Below, piece after piece: positions 10,427-20,052 of a DNA stretch of 64,000 nucleotides (within the stretch, counting starts at the first letter, position 1; every line of letters begins with the position of its first letter). This DNA is from Martinezella tropici (GTDB lineage: Bacteria > Pseudomonadota > Alphaproteobacteria > Rhizobiales > Rhizobiaceae): contig NZ_QMKK01000011.1 of assembly GCF_003287875.1 (NCBI RefSeq), positions 89,585 through 153,584 of the forward strand, written 5' to 3'. The notes under the pieces are model-generated. The model made no database searches, was not told the origin of the DNA, and saw nothing but the letters and a program-made list of their open reading frames with translations. Position numbers and translations under genes: made by a program.

Positions 10427-11845
10427 ATGGATTGGGAAGAGTTCCGGCAGTGGTCGGAGAAGGCGGCACATTGGGGAGCCGATTATCGCGCATCGCTTCG
10501 CGACAGACCGGTCCGGGCGAAGATGGCACCGGGCGAAATATCGGCGCATATAGCTGATTCTCCACCGGAGACGGGCGAAGCCATGGAAGATATCTTCAGC
10601 GATTTTGAGGATATCCTCGTGCCTGGCATGACGCACTGGCAACACCCGCGCTTCTTTGCCTATTTCCCAGCCAACGCCGCTCCTGTCTCGGTGGTTGCCG
10701 AATATCTGGTCAGCGCCATCGCCGCCCAATGCATGCTCTGGCAGACATCGCCCTCCGCGACCGAACTTGAAACGAAGGTCGTCGATTGGCTGCGACAGGC
10801 GCTCGGCCTGCCGGAAACCTTCACCGGCGTCATTCAGGATTCCGCCTCGACCGCCACGCTTGCCGCCGTCCTCGTGATGCGCGAGAGGGCGCTGGACTGG
10901 CAGGGCAACAAAAGCGGCCTTGCGACAAACAAGGCAGTGCGCATCTATTCTACAGATCAGGTCCACACTTCAATTGACCGTGCCATCTGGATTGCCGGTG
11001 TCGGGCAGGAAAATTTGGTGCGGATTCCCTCTGGTGGTCCCAACAAGGCTATGGATCCGAAAGCACTTGCCGATGCGATCGAGCGTGATCGCGCTGCCGG
11101 GCTGCTGCCGGCCGGCGTCATCGCCTGCGTCGGTGGCACCAGCGTCGGCGCCTGTGACGATGTCGCTGCTGTCGTCAAAGTGGCCCATGCGCACGGACTT
11201 TATGTGCATGTCGATGCCGCCTGGGCGGGCTCGGCGATGATCTGCCCCGAGTTCCGCACCCTGTGGCAAGGCGTCGAGCAGGCCGATTCCGTGGTCTTCA
11301 ACCCGCATAAGTGGCTTGGCGCGCAATTCGATTGCTCTGTCCAGTTCGTTCGCGAGCCGGAGACGCTGGTCCGCACACTGGCGATCCAGCCCGAATATCT
11401 GCGCACGCATGGCCATGACGGCATCATCAATTACTCGGAATGGTCCGTGCCGCTTGGGCGCCGCTTTCGCGCACTAAAGCTCTGGTTCCTGTTGCGCTAT
11501 CACGGCTTGGAAGGATTGCGGACGATGATCCGCAACCATGTCTCCTGGTCGCAGAATCTGGCTAAGCGTCTTGCTGCCGAGCCTGATTTCGAAATCGTCA
11601 CCGAGCCCTTTCTGTCGCTGTTCTCTTTCGATCACAAGGCGCCTGCGGGTGTCGGTCAGGAAGAGCACACACAGCGACTGATTACGGCTATCAATAACGA
11701 CGGCCGCATCTACCTGACGCAGACTCGTGTCAGCGGCCGGCTGGTCATTCGCTTCCAGGCCGGCCAGTTCGAGTCGACGGTTGACGATATCGCCATGGCT
11801 TTCGACGTCATCGTCGAAATCGCCAGGTCATTATCCCCGAACTAG
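10427..11845 (+). CDS. PLP-dependent group II (aromatic amino acid type) decarboxylase
   Basis: The 472-residue protein belongs to the DDC/TDC/GAD fold. It has THWQHPRFFAYFP near residue 69 (substrate-side loop), H180 stacking on the cofactor in DQVHTS, D263 in HVDAAWAG contacting the pyridine nitrogen, and the Schiff-base lysine K295 in NPHKWLG. It aligns best with aromatic-L-amino-acid decarboxylases, which make tyramine, tryptamine or phenylethylamine from the amino acid, but the exact substrate is not readable from sequence. It follows the hydroquinone reductase by 64 bases on the same strand; co-transcription is possible. Confidence 0.9.
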   Translation: MDWEEFRQWSEKAAHWGADYRASLRDRPVRAKMAPGEISAHIADSPPETGEAMEDIFSDFEDILVPGMTHWQHPRFFAYFPANAAPVSVVAEYLVSAIAAQCMLWQTSPSATELETKVVDWLRQALGLPETFTGVIQDSASTATLAAVLVMRERALDWQGNKSGLATNKAVRIYSTDQVHTSIDRAIWIAGVGQENLVRIPSGGPNKAMDPKALADAIERDRAAGLLPAGVIACVGGTSVGACDDVAAVVKVAHAHGLYVHVDAAWAGSAMICPEFRTLWQGVEQADSVVFNPHKWLGAQFDCSVQFVREPETLVRTLAIQPEYLRTHGHDGIINYSEWSVPLGRRFRALKLWFLLRYHGLEGLRTMIRNHVSWSQNLAKRLAAEPDFEIVTEPFLSLFSFDHKAPAGVGQEEHTQRLITAINNDGRIYLTQTRVSGRLVIRFQAGQFESTVDDIAMAFDVIVEIARSLSPN

Positions 11846-11979
11846 AAAAGCTGTTTTTCCAGCGCGAAGCCCCCGAGCCATGCTAGGCTCTCGAAAATCG
11901 ATTGATGACACTGGTGAATAATTCGTTCATATATGATGTTATCAATCTCGTCTTTTGAAAATGCAGGGAAGGAAAATCC

Positions 11980-12822
11980 ATGAAATTGTTGCGTGTTGGC
12001 GAAGCCGGCAAGGAAAAGCCGGCGCTTCTGGATAGCGACGGCAAGATCCGCGATCTTTCCGCCCATGTCGCCGATATCGGCGGCGAGGCCATTTCGCCCG
12101 CAGGTCTTGCGAAGATCGCAGCCCTTGATCCGAAAAGCCTACCTGAATTGCCGGAAGGCCGTCTCGGCGCTTGCGTTGCTGGCACCGGCAAGTTCATCTG
12201 CATCGGCCTGAATTTCTCGGATCACGCCGCCGAAACCGGCGCCACCGTGCCGCCGGAGCCGATCATTTTCATGAAGGCAAGCTCGGCCATCGTCGGCCCG
12301 AACGACAACGTGCTGATCCCGCGCGGCTCTGAGAAGACCGACTGGGAAGTCGAGCTCGGCGTCGTCATCGGCAAGACGGCGAAATATGTCAGCGAAGCTG
12401 ACGCGCTCGACTATGTCGCCGGTTACTGCGTTTCCCACGATGTCTCCGAACGCGCGTTCCAGACCGAGCGTTCCGGACAGTGGACCAAAGGCAAGTCCTG
12501 CGACACCTTCGGCCCGATCGGTCCCTGGCTCGTTACCAAGGATGAGATTGCCGATCCGCAGAATCTCGGCATGTGGCTGAAGGTCAACGGCAAGATGATG
12601 CAGAACGGTTCGACCAAGACGATGGTCTACGGCGTCGCTTACCTCGTTTCCTATCTCAGCCAGTTCATGTCGCTGCATCCGGGCGACATCATTTCCACCG
12701 GCACACCTCCCGGCGTCGGCATGGGCATGAAACCGCCTCAGTATCTGAAGCCTGGCGATGTCGTCGAGCTCGGCATGGAAGGCTTGGGCACGCAGCGCCA
12801 GACCTTCCTCGCCGACGCGTAA
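11980..12822 (+). CDS. Fumarylacetoacetate hydrolase family protein
   Basis: The 280-residue protein has an N-terminal small domain and a C-terminal FAH domain with the metal-binding acidic motif TDWEVELGVVIGK, the CVSHDVSERAFQ loop, KSCDTFGPIGPWL and the GDIISTGTPPGVGMG motif. Such enzymes cleave or isomerise C-C bonds in acylpyruvates and homoprotocatechuate intermediates; automatic labels such as ureidoglycolate lyase are common but unproven. Start ATG has an aggaagg-type ribosome site 9 bases upstream. A terminator follows. Confidence 0.9.
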   Translation: MKLLRVGEAGKEKPALLDSDGKIRDLSAHVADIGGEAISPAGLAKIAALDPKSLPELPEGRLGACVAGTGKFICIGLNFSDHAAETGATVPPEPIIFMKASSAIVGPNDNVLIPRGSEKTDWEVELGVVIGKTAKYVSEADALDYVAGYCVSHDVSERAFQTERSGQWTKGKSCDTFGPIGPWLVTKDEIADPQNLGMWLKVNGKMMQNGSTKTMVYGVAYLVSYLSQFMSLHPGDIISTGTPPGVGMGMKPPQYLKPGDVVELGMEGLGTQRQTFLADA

Positions 12823-12868
12823 GGCCTGCGAAACTCAGGAACTTTAACCTTTCGAGATCATTGTTGAT

Positions 12869-12897
12869 GCCGGGGAAGCGATTCTCCGGCGTTTTTT
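12869..12897 (+). terminator. Intrinsic terminator after the FAA hydrolase gene
   Basis: The gccgg...ccggc stem is extended by ggaa/ttct pairs and followed by gtttttt. It sits 46 bases after the stop codon. Confidence 0.8.
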
Positions 12898-13116
12898 ATA
12901 GATAAGAACCAATTGTAGTTATGTTGCTCTGCAGCAAAAACTGCTAGGTTGGATCAGAGGAAGGATGAGGATCGCGCCCGAGAGCCGTATCCTCCTGCTG
13001 CACAGCGCGACCGGAGGAGCGCCGCAGCGAGGCAGCGACACGCAAGGCGCGTGCGCTTCAATGATTTAAGTGATTTGCGCGGCGAAATGCCCGTATCGCA
13101 AGAGGTAAAGCCCCCC
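12898..13116 (+). other. Long upstream region and leader of phaZ
   Basis: The 219 bases before the phaZ ATG contain no gene. They include a possible hairpin gaggat(cgcgcccgagagccgt)atcctc near 12967-12994 and purine-rich blocks. The reading frame stays open from 12949, and an in-frame ATG lies at 13087, but the residues encoded there do not resemble phaZ. A structured mRNA leader is possible. Confidence 0.4.
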
Positions 13117-14394
13117 ATGTTTTATCAGTTTTACGAACTCAATCACGCCGCTCTCGCACCTTTTCGTGCCGCGGCGGACATGATGCGCCTGGCCTATTCC
13201 AATCCGCTTAATCCACTTTCGCATACGGCGTTCGGCCGCACCTTGACGGCCAGTCTAGAGGTTTTCGAGCGCACCACTCGGCGCTACGGCAAGCCGGAAT
13301 TCGGACTTCCGGAGACGACGATCGACGACAAATCGGTCTCAGTGCATGAAAAGATTGTCTGGAAGAAGCCCTTCTGCAATCTCATCCATTTCGAGCGCAG
13401 CCTGCCCGCCGGCCACAGCGCCGATCCGCGCATCCTGATCGTCGCGCCGATGTCGGGCCACTATGCGACGCTGCTGCGCGGCACGGTGGAAGCCCTGCTG
13501 CCGGCCGCCGATGTCTATATTACCGACTGGATCGATGCCCGCATGGTGCCGATGACCGAAGGCACGTTCGATCTCGACGACTATATCGATTACGTCATCG
13601 AAATGCTGCACCATCTCGGGCCAGATACGCATGTCGTGGCCGTCTGCCAGCCCTCGGTGCCGGTCCTGGCCGCCGCTGCCGTGATGGAAGCGGCGGGCGA
13701 TCGCCTGGCGCCGTCGTCGATGACGTTGATGGGTGGCCCGATCGATACCCGCATCAATCCGACCGCCGTCAACCAGCTTGCCAAGGAAAAGCCGCTGGAA
13801 TGGTTTGCCGACAATGTCGTCATGAACGTGCCCTGGCCGCAGCCGGGCTTCATGCGGCCCGTCTATCCCGGCTTCCTGCAGCTTTCCGGCTTCATGTCGA
13901 TGAATCTTGATCGCCATATGATCGCTCACAAGGACTTCTTCGTACACCTCGTCAAGAATGACGGCGAGCCGGCCGAGAAGCATCGCGATTTCTACGACGA
14001 ATATCTGGCGGTCATGGATCTGACGGCGGAATTCTATCTGCAAACGGTCGATCAGGTCTTCATCAAGCATGCGCTTCCCAAGGGCGAGCTCATGCATCGC
14101 GGCGAACGGGTCGATCCCTCCGCCATCCGCAACATTGCGCTTCTGACTGTCGAAGGCGAGAACGACGATATTTCCGGTGTCGGCCAGACGCATGCGGCAC
14201 AGACCATCTGCACCAATATCCCCGACCATATGCGCATGCACTATCTGCAGCCGGATGTCGGCCATTACGGAGTCTTCAACGGTTCGCGTTTTCGCCGCGA
14301 GATCGCGCCGCGCATTCTGGCCTTCACCCGCGAGCATGCCCGCACCGGCCGGCCGGTGGTCAAACGGGTCATCAAGGGCGGAAAATCCGCCTGA
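13117..14394 (+). CDS. phaZ: Intracellular poly(3-hydroxybutyrate) depolymerase
   Basis: The 425-residue product starts MFYQFYELNHAALAPFR, the usual N terminus of intracellular PhaZ, and mobilises stored polyhydroxybutyrate granules. Visible features are the alpha/beta-hydrolase core (RILIVAPMSGHYATLLRG near residue 105, DVYITDWIDARMVP near 132), the nucleophile elbow VCQPSVPVLA with Cys177, the family's cysteine nucleophile, and the C-terminal ENDDISGVGQT and VGHYGVF segments that carry the catalytic Asp and His. An agaggt ribosome site lies 10 bases before the ATG. Monocistronic, closed by a terminator. Confidence 0.93.
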   Translation: MFYQFYELNHAALAPFRAAADMMRLAYSNPLNPLSHTAFGRTLTASLEVFERTTRRYGKPEFGLPETTIDDKSVSVHEKIVWKKPFCNLIHFERSLPAGHSADPRILIVAPMSGHYATLLRGTVEALLPAADVYITDWIDARMVPMTEGTFDLDDYIDYVIEMLHHLGPDTHVVAVCQPSVPVLAAAAVMEAAGDRLAPSSMTLMGGPIDTRINPTAVNQLAKEKPLEWFADNVVMNVPWPQPGFMRPVYPGFLQLSGFMSMNLDRHMIAHKDFFVHLVKNDGEPAEKHRDFYDEYLAVMDLTAEFYLQTVDQVFIKHALPKGELMHRGERVDPSAIRNIALLTVEGENDDISGVGQTHAAQTICTNIPDHMRMHYLQPDVGHYGVFNGSRFRREIAPRILAFTREHARTGRPVVKRVIKGGKSA

Positions 14395-14418
14395 GAGACA
14401 GTAAAATCAAACGGATAG

Positions 14419-14456
14419 AGCGGTTCGGAGCTTCGTTGGAAGCCGAACCGCTTTTG
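14419..14456 (+). terminator. Intrinsic terminator after phaZ
   Basis: The 10-base arm agcggttcgg pairs perfectly with ccgaaccgct after a 14-base loop, followed by tttgc, 24 bases after the phaZ stop. Confidence 0.75.
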
Positions 14457-14716
14457 CTGTGCAAACTATTAGCTTTTGTTGAATTATCCGCGCCGATTCA
14501 AACACTTGTCCGATTCCGCCTGGCGATCCCATTGAAGCCTCACGAAGAGGTTACCATCTCGATTCCGGCGGTACCGCAGAGATGATCGGGCCGTTTACCG
14601 CGCCGCGCGTCCTTGGAACGCGCTGAGATGCAGGTAGAGCTTTAAAAACCGCGCAGAAGCCTTTCCATCGATCGCTGTCGGTCGAGGGGCGATGCGCCGT
14701 GCGAGGATACCTGACA
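14457..14716. other. Intergenic region between phaZ and the DUF2852 gene
   Basis: No convincing gene on either strand. It holds a small inverted repeat gcgcgt/acgcgc at 14605-14623 and, at the right end, a gaggat ribosome site for the next gene. The promoter of the DUF2852 gene should lie here but could not be pinned down. Confidence 0.4.
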
Positions 14717-15154
14717 ATGAACCAATCTGCATTGCTTCGCCCGGATTGGACTCCGGCTACTATTGCCTTGATGGTGCTTGGCTTCGTGGTCTTCTGGCCG
14801 CTGGGCTTTGCCATGCTCGCCTATATTCTCTTCGGAGAACGTTTGCGGGAATTCAAACGCGACGTGAACGAAAGGACCGATGGCATGTTTGCCGGCTGCG
14901 GCCGTCATCGCGGCCGTCACCGTCATTCCTTCTCCACCGGCAACGTCGCCTTCGACGACTGGCGCAAGGCTGAACTCGAGCGCCTCGAAGAGGAGCGCCG
15001 CAAGCTCGACGAGATGCGCGCCGAGTTCGACACCTATGTCCGCGAGCTGCGCCGTGCCAAGGATCAGGAGGAGTTCGACCGTTTCATGCGCGAGCGCAAC
15101 AGCGTCAAGCGCAATGACAATGGCGGTTCGCCGACCGAATTCCAGACGCCGTGA
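14717..15154 (+). CDS. DUF2852 membrane protein
   Basis: A 145-residue protein with one N-terminal membrane helix (ATIALMVLGFVVFWPLGFAMLAYILF, about residues 15-40), a Gly/His/Arg-rich linker (GCGRHRGRHRHSF) and a C-terminal charged helix that looks like a coiled coil (WRKAELERLEEERRKLDEMRAEF). This layout is that of DUF2852, common in Rhizobiales and without a known function. The frame is open to a GTG at 14699; ATG at 14717 is preferred because gagga lies about 10 bases upstream of it. Monocistronic, with a terminator after it. Confidence 0.85.
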   Translation: MNQSALLRPDWTPATIALMVLGFVVFWPLGFAMLAYILFGERLREFKRDVNERTDGMFAGCGRHRGRHRHSFSTGNVAFDDWRKAELERLEEERRKLDEMRAEFDTYVRELRRAKDQEEFDRFMRERNSVKRNDNGGSPTEFQTP

Positions 15155-15176
15155 CGGAAGTTCCGTCGCGAGGTCA

Positions 15177-15206
15177 AAACCGGCATCAAACGATGCCGGT
15201 TTTTCT
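15177..15206 (+). terminator. Intrinsic terminator after the DUF2852 gene
   Basis: The 12-base arm aaaaccggcatc pairs with gatgccggtttt over a 3-base loop, followed by tctttg. A short, strong stem. Confidence 0.85.
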
Positions 15207-15243
15207 TTGCCAGAAATCCCTGCGAATCATATAAAACTGCCTC

Positions 15244-16005
15244 ATGTTTCCGCTGCTCTCCAGATCCCGCAAATCGCAAGCCAAGCTGGCCGCGCCGGAA
15301 ACGCGCACGCTCGATGTCGCCGGCCGGCTGATGCCGCTGACAATCCGTCAGCACGAGCGGGCCACGCGCATTACGCTCCGGATCGAGCCCGGCGGTAGGT
15401 CGCTGAAGATGACCATTCCACGTGGGTTGGCGGCACGCGAGGTCAATGCCTTCCTCGACCGGCACCAGGGCTGGCTGCTGACGAAGCTTGCAAAATTCTC
15501 CGTCGACACGAGTCTGCGCAGCGGCAGCGAAATCCTTCTGCGCGGCGTGCGCCACCGGATCGAGCATACCGGAACCCTGCGCGGCCTCACCGAAGCCATC
15601 GTCGTCGAGGGCGTTCCGGTGCTGCGCGTCAGCGGCCTGCCGGAACATGCCGGCCGCCGCATCGCCACTTTCCTGAAGAAGGAGGCTCGCGCCGATCTCG
15701 AAAAGCTTGTGGCTGTCCACGCCAGGGCCATCCGCGCCAGCGTCACGTCCATCACCATGAAGGATACCCGCAGCCGCTGGGGCTCCTGCTCCTCGCAAGG
15801 GAACCTGAGCTTCTCCTGGCGCATCGTCATGGCGCCGCCTTTGGTCATCGATTACCTCGCCGCCCATGAAGTCGCGCATTTGCGCGAAATGAACCACGGC
15901 CCGCGCTTCTGGGCCCTCTGCCGCAAGCTTTGCCCCGACATGGACGAGGCCAAAGCCTGGCTGAAACGCCATGGCAGCCAGCTGCACGCGATTGATTTTG
16001 ATTGA
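15244..16005 (+). CDS. YgjP/SprT-like zinc metallopeptidase (M48/DUF45 family)
   Basis: The 253-residue protein has the DUF45 layout: an N-terminal beta region (RITLRIEPGGRSLKMTIPRG), the MKDTRSRWGSCSSQGNLSFSWR stretch (conserved RWGSC) and the zinc site AAHEVAHLREMNHGPRFW, with HEVAH and a downstream His as ligands. Cytoplasmic; the E. coli homologue YgjP has no settled substrate. The start ATG follows the preceding terminator by about 40 bases, so it has its own promoter. A GC-rich repeat follows the gene. Confidence 0.88.
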   Translation: MFPLLSRSRKSQAKLAAPETRTLDVAGRLMPLTIRQHERATRITLRIEPGGRSLKMTIPRGLAAREVNAFLDRHQGWLLTKLAKFSVDTSLRSGSEILLRGVRHRIEHTGTLRGLTEAIVVEGVPVLRVSGLPEHAGRRIATFLKKEARADLEKLVAVHARAIRASVTSITMKDTRSRWGSCSSQGNLSFSWRIVMAPPLVIDYLAAHEVAHLREMNHGPRFWALCRKLCPDMDEAKAWLKRHGSQLHAIDFD

Positions 16006-16049
16006 ACTGCATAATGGCGCGCAAGGCATTCGCGTATAGGCAGGTTGGA

Positions 16050-16197
16050 CCCTCATCCGTCCTCTCACAGTTCGCTTCACTCAACTGTTCGAGTCCACCT
16101 CTCCCCGCCTCTCGACAAGCTCAGGACGGAGCGAAGGATTTGGCGCTGTCGTCCCCCTCTGCCCGTCAAAACGGGGAGAGGGCCGGGGTGAGGGGCA
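16050..16197. repeat. GC-rich palindromic intergenic repeat (family 1, copy 1)
   Basis: Starts ccctcatccgtcc and ends ggtgaggggc, making an outer inverted repeat. Inside, 16155-16182 forms a hairpin ccctctgcccgt/acggggagaggg with one mismatch. The same motifs recur at 42847-42970 and 59000-59046, so this is a dispersed family. It lies between the metallopeptidase gene and trpF. Confidence 0.75.
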
Positions 16198-16296
16198 CTT
16201 TCTATTTCATATGCGATGGCTCTGGAACACCGCAAAAATCCCGCTAACGTCGCCTTTAGGCTCGACTCTTGCGAAATTTCGTGTCACTCCGCTGCC

Positions 16297-16971
16297 ATGA
16301 ACCCCGATATCAAAATTTGTGGTCTGAAGACGCCGGAAGCGGTGGATCGTGCTCTTGAGCGCGGCGCCACCCATATCGGCTTTATCTTCTTTGAAAAGAG
16401 CCCGCGCTATATCGAGCCGGATCTCGCCGGTGAGCTTGCCGAGCGCGCACGCGGCAAGGCGAAGGTCGTTGCCGTTACGGTCAATCCGTCGAATGACGAT
16501 CTCGACGAGATCATGTCGCTAGTGAAGCCGGATATGCTGCAGCTCCACGGCAATGAGAGCCCCGAGCGTGTCTTGACCATCAAAGCGGTCTATAATGTCC
16601 CCGTCATGAAGGCCATGTCGGTGCGCGATGCTGACGATCTGAAGCGGGTGGAATCCTATATCGGCATCGCCGACCGCTTCCTGTTCGACGCCAAGCCGCC
16701 TGTTGGTTCGGAGCTGCCGGGTGGAAACGGCGTGTCCTTCGATTGGAGCCTGATGAACTGGGTCGACGATCGCGTGGACTATATGCTGTCGGGCGGTGTC
16801 AACAAGGACAATGTCGCCGAGGCGCTAGCCTCCACCAGGGCCAGCGGTATCGATCTTTCCTCCGCGCTGGAAAGTGCGCCTGGTGTGAAGGATCTTGGCA
16901 AGATCGACCAGTTTTTCGACGCTTTTGCAGAAGCATGTCTGCCGGAACCGGCAGCAGGGAGTAGAAAGTGA
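16297..16971 (+). CDS. trpF: Phosphoribosylanthranilate isomerase
   Basis: Third step of tryptophan synthesis: Amadori rearrangement of phosphoribosylanthranilate. The 224-residue TIM barrel begins [20 protein letters not shown] (catalytic Cys in ICGL) and includes [28 protein letters not shown] (catalytic Asp) and the phosphate-binding [14 protein letters not shown] and [16 protein letters not shown]. The frame is open upstream, but only the ATG at 16297 fits the family; its ribosome site is weak. trpF overlaps trpB by 4 bases (GTGA). Confidence 0.95.
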   Translation: MNPDIKICGLKTPEAVDRALERGATHIGFIFFEKSPRYIEPDLAGELAERARGKAKVVAVTVNPSNDDLDEIMSLVKPDMLQLHGNESPERVLTIKAVYNVPVMKAMSVRDADDLKRVESYIGIADRFLFDAKPPVGSELPGGNGVSFDWSLMNWVDDRVDYMLSGGVNKDNVAEALASTRASGIDLSSALESAPGVKDLGKIDQFFDAFAEACLPEPAAGSRK

Positions 16972-18182
16972 ACCAGACGCCTAAACCCAATTCCTTCCGC
17001 TCCGGCCCCGACGAGGACGGCCGTTTCGGCATTTACGGCGGCCGTTTCGTAGCCGAAACGCTTATGCCGCTGATCCTGGATCTGCAGGAGGAATGGGCGA
17101 AAGCGAAGGACGATCCGGCCTTCCAGGCGGAGCTGAAGGCTCTCGGCGCCCATTATATCGGCCGCCCGAGCCCGCTTTATTTCGCCGAGCGCCTGACGGC
17201 CGAGCTTGGCGGCGCCAAGATCTATTTCAAGCGTGAAGAGCTGAACCACACCGGCTCGCACAAGATCAACAACTGCATCGGTCAGATCCTGCTCGCCAAG
17301 CGCATGGGCAAGACCCGCATCATTGCCGAAACCGGCGCCGGCCAGCATGGCGTGGCATCGGCGACCGTTGCCGCCCGCTTCGGCCTGCCCTGCGTCGTCT
17401 ACATGGGCGCGACCGATGTCGAGCGCCAGGCGCCGAACGTCTTCCGCATGAAGCTCTTGGGCGCCGAGGTCATTCCGGTAACGGCCGGCAGCGGCACGCT
17501 GAAGGACGCCATGAACGAAGCCCTTCGTGATTGGGTTACCAATGTCGAAGACACCTATTACCTGATCGGTACGGCCGCCGGCCCGCACCCCTATCCGGAA
17601 ATGGTTCGCGATTTCCAGGCCGTGATCGGCACCGAAGCCCGAGCGCAGATCCTGGAAGCCGAAGGCCGCCTGCCGGATCTGGTCATCGCGGCCGTCGGCG
17701 GCGGCTCGAATGCCATCGGCATCTTCCATCCCTTCCTCGATGACGAGGGCGTCAAGATCGTCGGCGTCGAAGCAGGCGGCAAGGGTTTGCAGGGCGATGA
17801 GCATTGCGCCTCGATCACTGCCGGCTCGCCCGGCGTGCTGCATGGCAACCGCACCTATCTGCTGCAGGATGGCGACGGCCAGATCAAAGAAGGTCATTCG
17901 ATTTCGGCTGGTCTCGACTATCCCGGCATCGGCCCGGAACATTCCTGGCTGAACGATATCGGCCGCGCCGAATATGTGCCGATCATGGACCATGAGGCGC
18001 TCGAAGCCTTCCAGATGCTGACGCGCCTCGAAGGCATCATTCCGGCGCTCGAGCCGAGCCATGCGCTCGCCGAAGTGATCAAGCGCGCCCCGAAGATGGG
18101 CAAGGACCAGATCATCCTGATGAACCTCTCCGGCCGTGGTGACAAGGACATCTTCACCGTCGGCAAGATTCTGGGAATGTGA
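16968..18182 (+). CDS. trpB: Tryptophan synthase beta chain
   Basis: PLP enzyme that joins indole and L-serine to make tryptophan, in an alpha2-beta2 complex with TrpA. The 404-residue product shows the cofactor lysine in [11 protein letters not shown], the [12 protein letters not shown] loop that holds the substrate carboxylate, and the phosphate-binding VGGGSNAIG motif. It starts with GTG overlapping the trpF stop and is followed by trpA after 10 bases. Confidence 0.97.
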   Translation: MNQTPKPNSFRSGPDEDGRFGIYGGRFVAETLMPLILDLQEEWAKAKDDPAFQAELKALGAHYIGRPSPLYFAERLTAELGGAKIYFKREELNHTGSHKINNCIGQILLAKRMGKTRIIAETGAGQHGVASATVAARFGLPCVVYMGATDVERQAPNVFRMKLLGAEVIPVTAGSGTLKDAMNEALRDWVTNVEDTYYLIGTAAGPHPYPEMVRDFQAVIGTEARAQILEAEGRLPDLVIAAVGGGSNAIGIFHPFLDDEGVKIVGVEAGGKGLQGDEHCASITAGSPGVLHGNRTYLLQDGDGQIKEGHSISAGLDYPGIGPEHSWLNDIGRAEYVPIMDHEALEAFQMLTRLEGIIPALEPSHALAEVIKRAPKMGKDQIILMNLSGRGDKDIFTVGKILGM

Positions 18183-18192
18183 GTTAGACGCC

Positions 18193-19032
18193 ATGACCGC
18201 ACGTATGGACAAACGCTTCGCCGCTTTGAAGGCAGAAGGCCGCCCGGCACTCGTCACCTATTTCATGGGCGGCGATCCCGACTACGAGACCTCGCTCGGC
18301 ATCATGAAGGCGTTGCCGGAAGCCGGCGCCGACGTCATCGAACTCGGCATGCCCTTTTCCGACCCCATGGCTGACGGCCCGGCGATCCAGCTTGCCGGCC
18401 AGCGCGCCCTGAAGGCCGGACAGACGCTGAAGAAGACGCTGCAGCTCGCCGCCGATTTCCGTAAAGTCGATGCCGATACGCCGATCGTGATGATGGGCTA
18501 TTACAATCCGATCTATATTTACGGCGTCGAGAAGTTCCTCGATGACGCGCTTGCCGCTGGGATCGACGGCCTGATTGTGGTCGACCTGCCGCCGGAAATG
18601 GATGACGAGCTCTGCATTCCGGCGATCCGCAAGGGCATCAACTTCATTCGCCTCGCAACACCGACCACCGACGATAAGCGCCTGCCGGCGGTTCTGAAGA
18701 ACACGACCGGTTTCGTCTACTATGTCTCGATGAATGGCATCACCGGTTCGGCTCTACCGGATCCGTCGCTGGTTTCCGGCGCCGTCACGCGCATCAAGCA
18801 GCACACGGACCTGCCGGTCTGCGTCGGCTTCGGTGTCAAGACGGCCGAGCACGCCAAGCTGATCGGCGCTGCCGCCGATGGCGTCGTTGTCGGCACCGCG
18901 ATCGTCAACCAGATCGCCACCAGTCTCACCAAGGACGGCAAGGCAACGGCCGATACCATCCAGGCCGTGGCCACCCTGGTGCGCGGTCTGTCGACAGGCA
19001 CTCGTTCCGCCCGCCTTGTTGCCGCCGAATAG
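18193..19032 (+). CDS. trpA: Tryptophan synthase alpha chain
   Basis: Cleaves indole-3-glycerol phosphate to indole, which is tunnelled to TrpB. The 279-residue TIM barrel starts [30 protein letters not shown] and contains [17 protein letters not shown] (catalytic Glu), [26 protein letters not shown] (catalytic Asp) and the phosphate-binding [11 protein letters not shown] and GVVVGTAIV. The frame is open upstream; the ATG at 18193 gives the family N terminus and a short intergenic gap from trpB. Confidence 0.96.
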   Translation: MTARMDKRFAALKAEGRPALVTYFMGGDPDYETSLGIMKALPEAGADVIELGMPFSDPMADGPAIQLAGQRALKAGQTLKKTLQLAADFRKVDADTPIVMMGYYNPIYIYGVEKFLDDALAAGIDGLIVVDLPPEMDDELCIPAIRKGINFIRLATPTTDDKRLPAVLKNTTGFVYYVSMNGITGSALPDPSLVSGAVTRIKQHTDLPVCVGFGVKTAEHAKLIGAAADGVVVGTAIVNQIATSLTKDGKATADTIQAVATLVRGLSTGTRSARLVAAE

Positions 19033-19036
19033 TTTC

Positions 19037-19088
19037 CCCATATAGGCCCTTCGGCAATCCGCTGCGGATTGAGGAAAAGGCCTATGGG
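19037..19088 (+). promoter_or_regulatory. Nested hairpin in the trpA-accD leader
   Basis: An outer stem pairs ataggcc (42-48 of 19000) with ggcctat and, after a small bulge, ccc with ggg. Inside it, caatccg pairs perfectly with cggattg over a 3-base loop (19055-19071). No T run follows, so it is not a standard terminator. It lies 50 bases before the accD start. Possible roles are a processing site, an attenuator or an mRNA stability element. Confidence 0.5.
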
Positions 19089-19140
19089 CATTTGGTGACG
19101 ACTGAGCTATCGATTAATTCGGTCGATTAGGAGTTTCGAA

Positions 19141-20052
19141 TTGAACTGGATCACGAACTACGTCCGCCCGCGGATCAATTCCATGCTGGGCCGCCGCGAG
19201 GTTCCGGAGAATCTCTGGATCAAATGTCCGGAAACCGGCGAAATGGTCTTCCACAAGGATCTGGAAGAGAACAAGTGGGTTATCCCCGCATCCGGCTTCC
19301 ATATGAAGATGCCGGCCAAGGCACGTCTTGCCGATCTCTTCGACAATGGCGAATACGAAGCCCTGCCGCAGCCGAAGGTCGCGCAGGACCCGCTGAAGTT
19401 CCGCGACTCGAAGAAATACACCGATCGCCTCAAGGATAGCCGCCTGAAGACCGAGCAGGATGATACGATCCTCTCCGGCCTCGGCAAGGTTCGCGGCTTG
19501 AAGCTCGTCGCCATCGTGCATGAGTTCAACTTCATCGGCGGTTCGCTCGGCATGGCAGCAGGTGAAGCCATCGTAAAGGCTTTCGAGCGCGCGATTGCCG
19601 AAAAATGCCCCGTCGTGATGTTCCCGGCTTCGGGCGGCGCCCGCATGCAGGAGGGCATCCTGTCACTGATGCAGTTGCCGCGCACGACCGTTGCCGTCGA
19701 TTTGCTGAAGGAATCGGGCCAACCCTATGTCGTGGTTCTGACCAATCCGACGACCGGTGGCGTCACGGCTTCCTACGCCATGCTTGGCGATATCCATCTC
19801 GCCGAACCCGGCGCCGAAATCGGCTTTGCCGGCAAGCGCGTGATCGAGCAAACGCTGCGGGAAAAGCTTCCCGAGGGCTTCCAGACCTCGGAATACCTGC
19901 TGGAGCACGGCATGGTGGACATGGTCGTCAAGCGTCACGACATTCCGGACACTTTGGCGACGCTTCTGAGGATCCTGACCAAGGCGCCGGCAAACGACGT
20001 ATCGGTCAAGAGCAAGAATGGCGCGGCACTGGCGATAGCAGCGAGCGCCTGA
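19141..20052 (+). CDS. accD: Acetyl-CoA carboxylase, carboxyltransferase beta subunit
   Basis: Beta subunit of the carboxyltransferase that makes malonyl-CoA, the committed step of fatty acid synthesis. The 303-residue product has the crotonase-like core ([45 protein letters not shown]). The N-terminal zinc ribbon is degenerate: of the four cysteines expected near residues 29, 32, 48 and 51, only Cys29 is present; the others read Thr, Ile and Ser. The start is TTG with a strong aggag 7 bases upstream. It is followed by folC, a classic accD-folC pair. Confidence 0.95.
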   Translation: MNWITNYVRPRINSMLGRREVPENLWIKCPETGEMVFHKDLEENKWVIPASGFHMKMPAKARLADLFDNGEYEALPQPKVAQDPLKFRDSKKYTDRLKDSRLKTEQDDTILSGLGKVRGLKLVAIVHEFNFIGGSLGMAAGEAIVKAFERAIAEKCPVVMFPASGGARMQEGILSLMQLPRTTVAVDLLKESGQPYVVVLTNPTTGGVTASYAMLGDIHLAEPGAEIGFAGKRVIEQTLREKLPEGFQTSEYLLEHGMVDMVVKRHDIPDTLATLLRILTKAPANDVSVKSKNGAALAIAASA

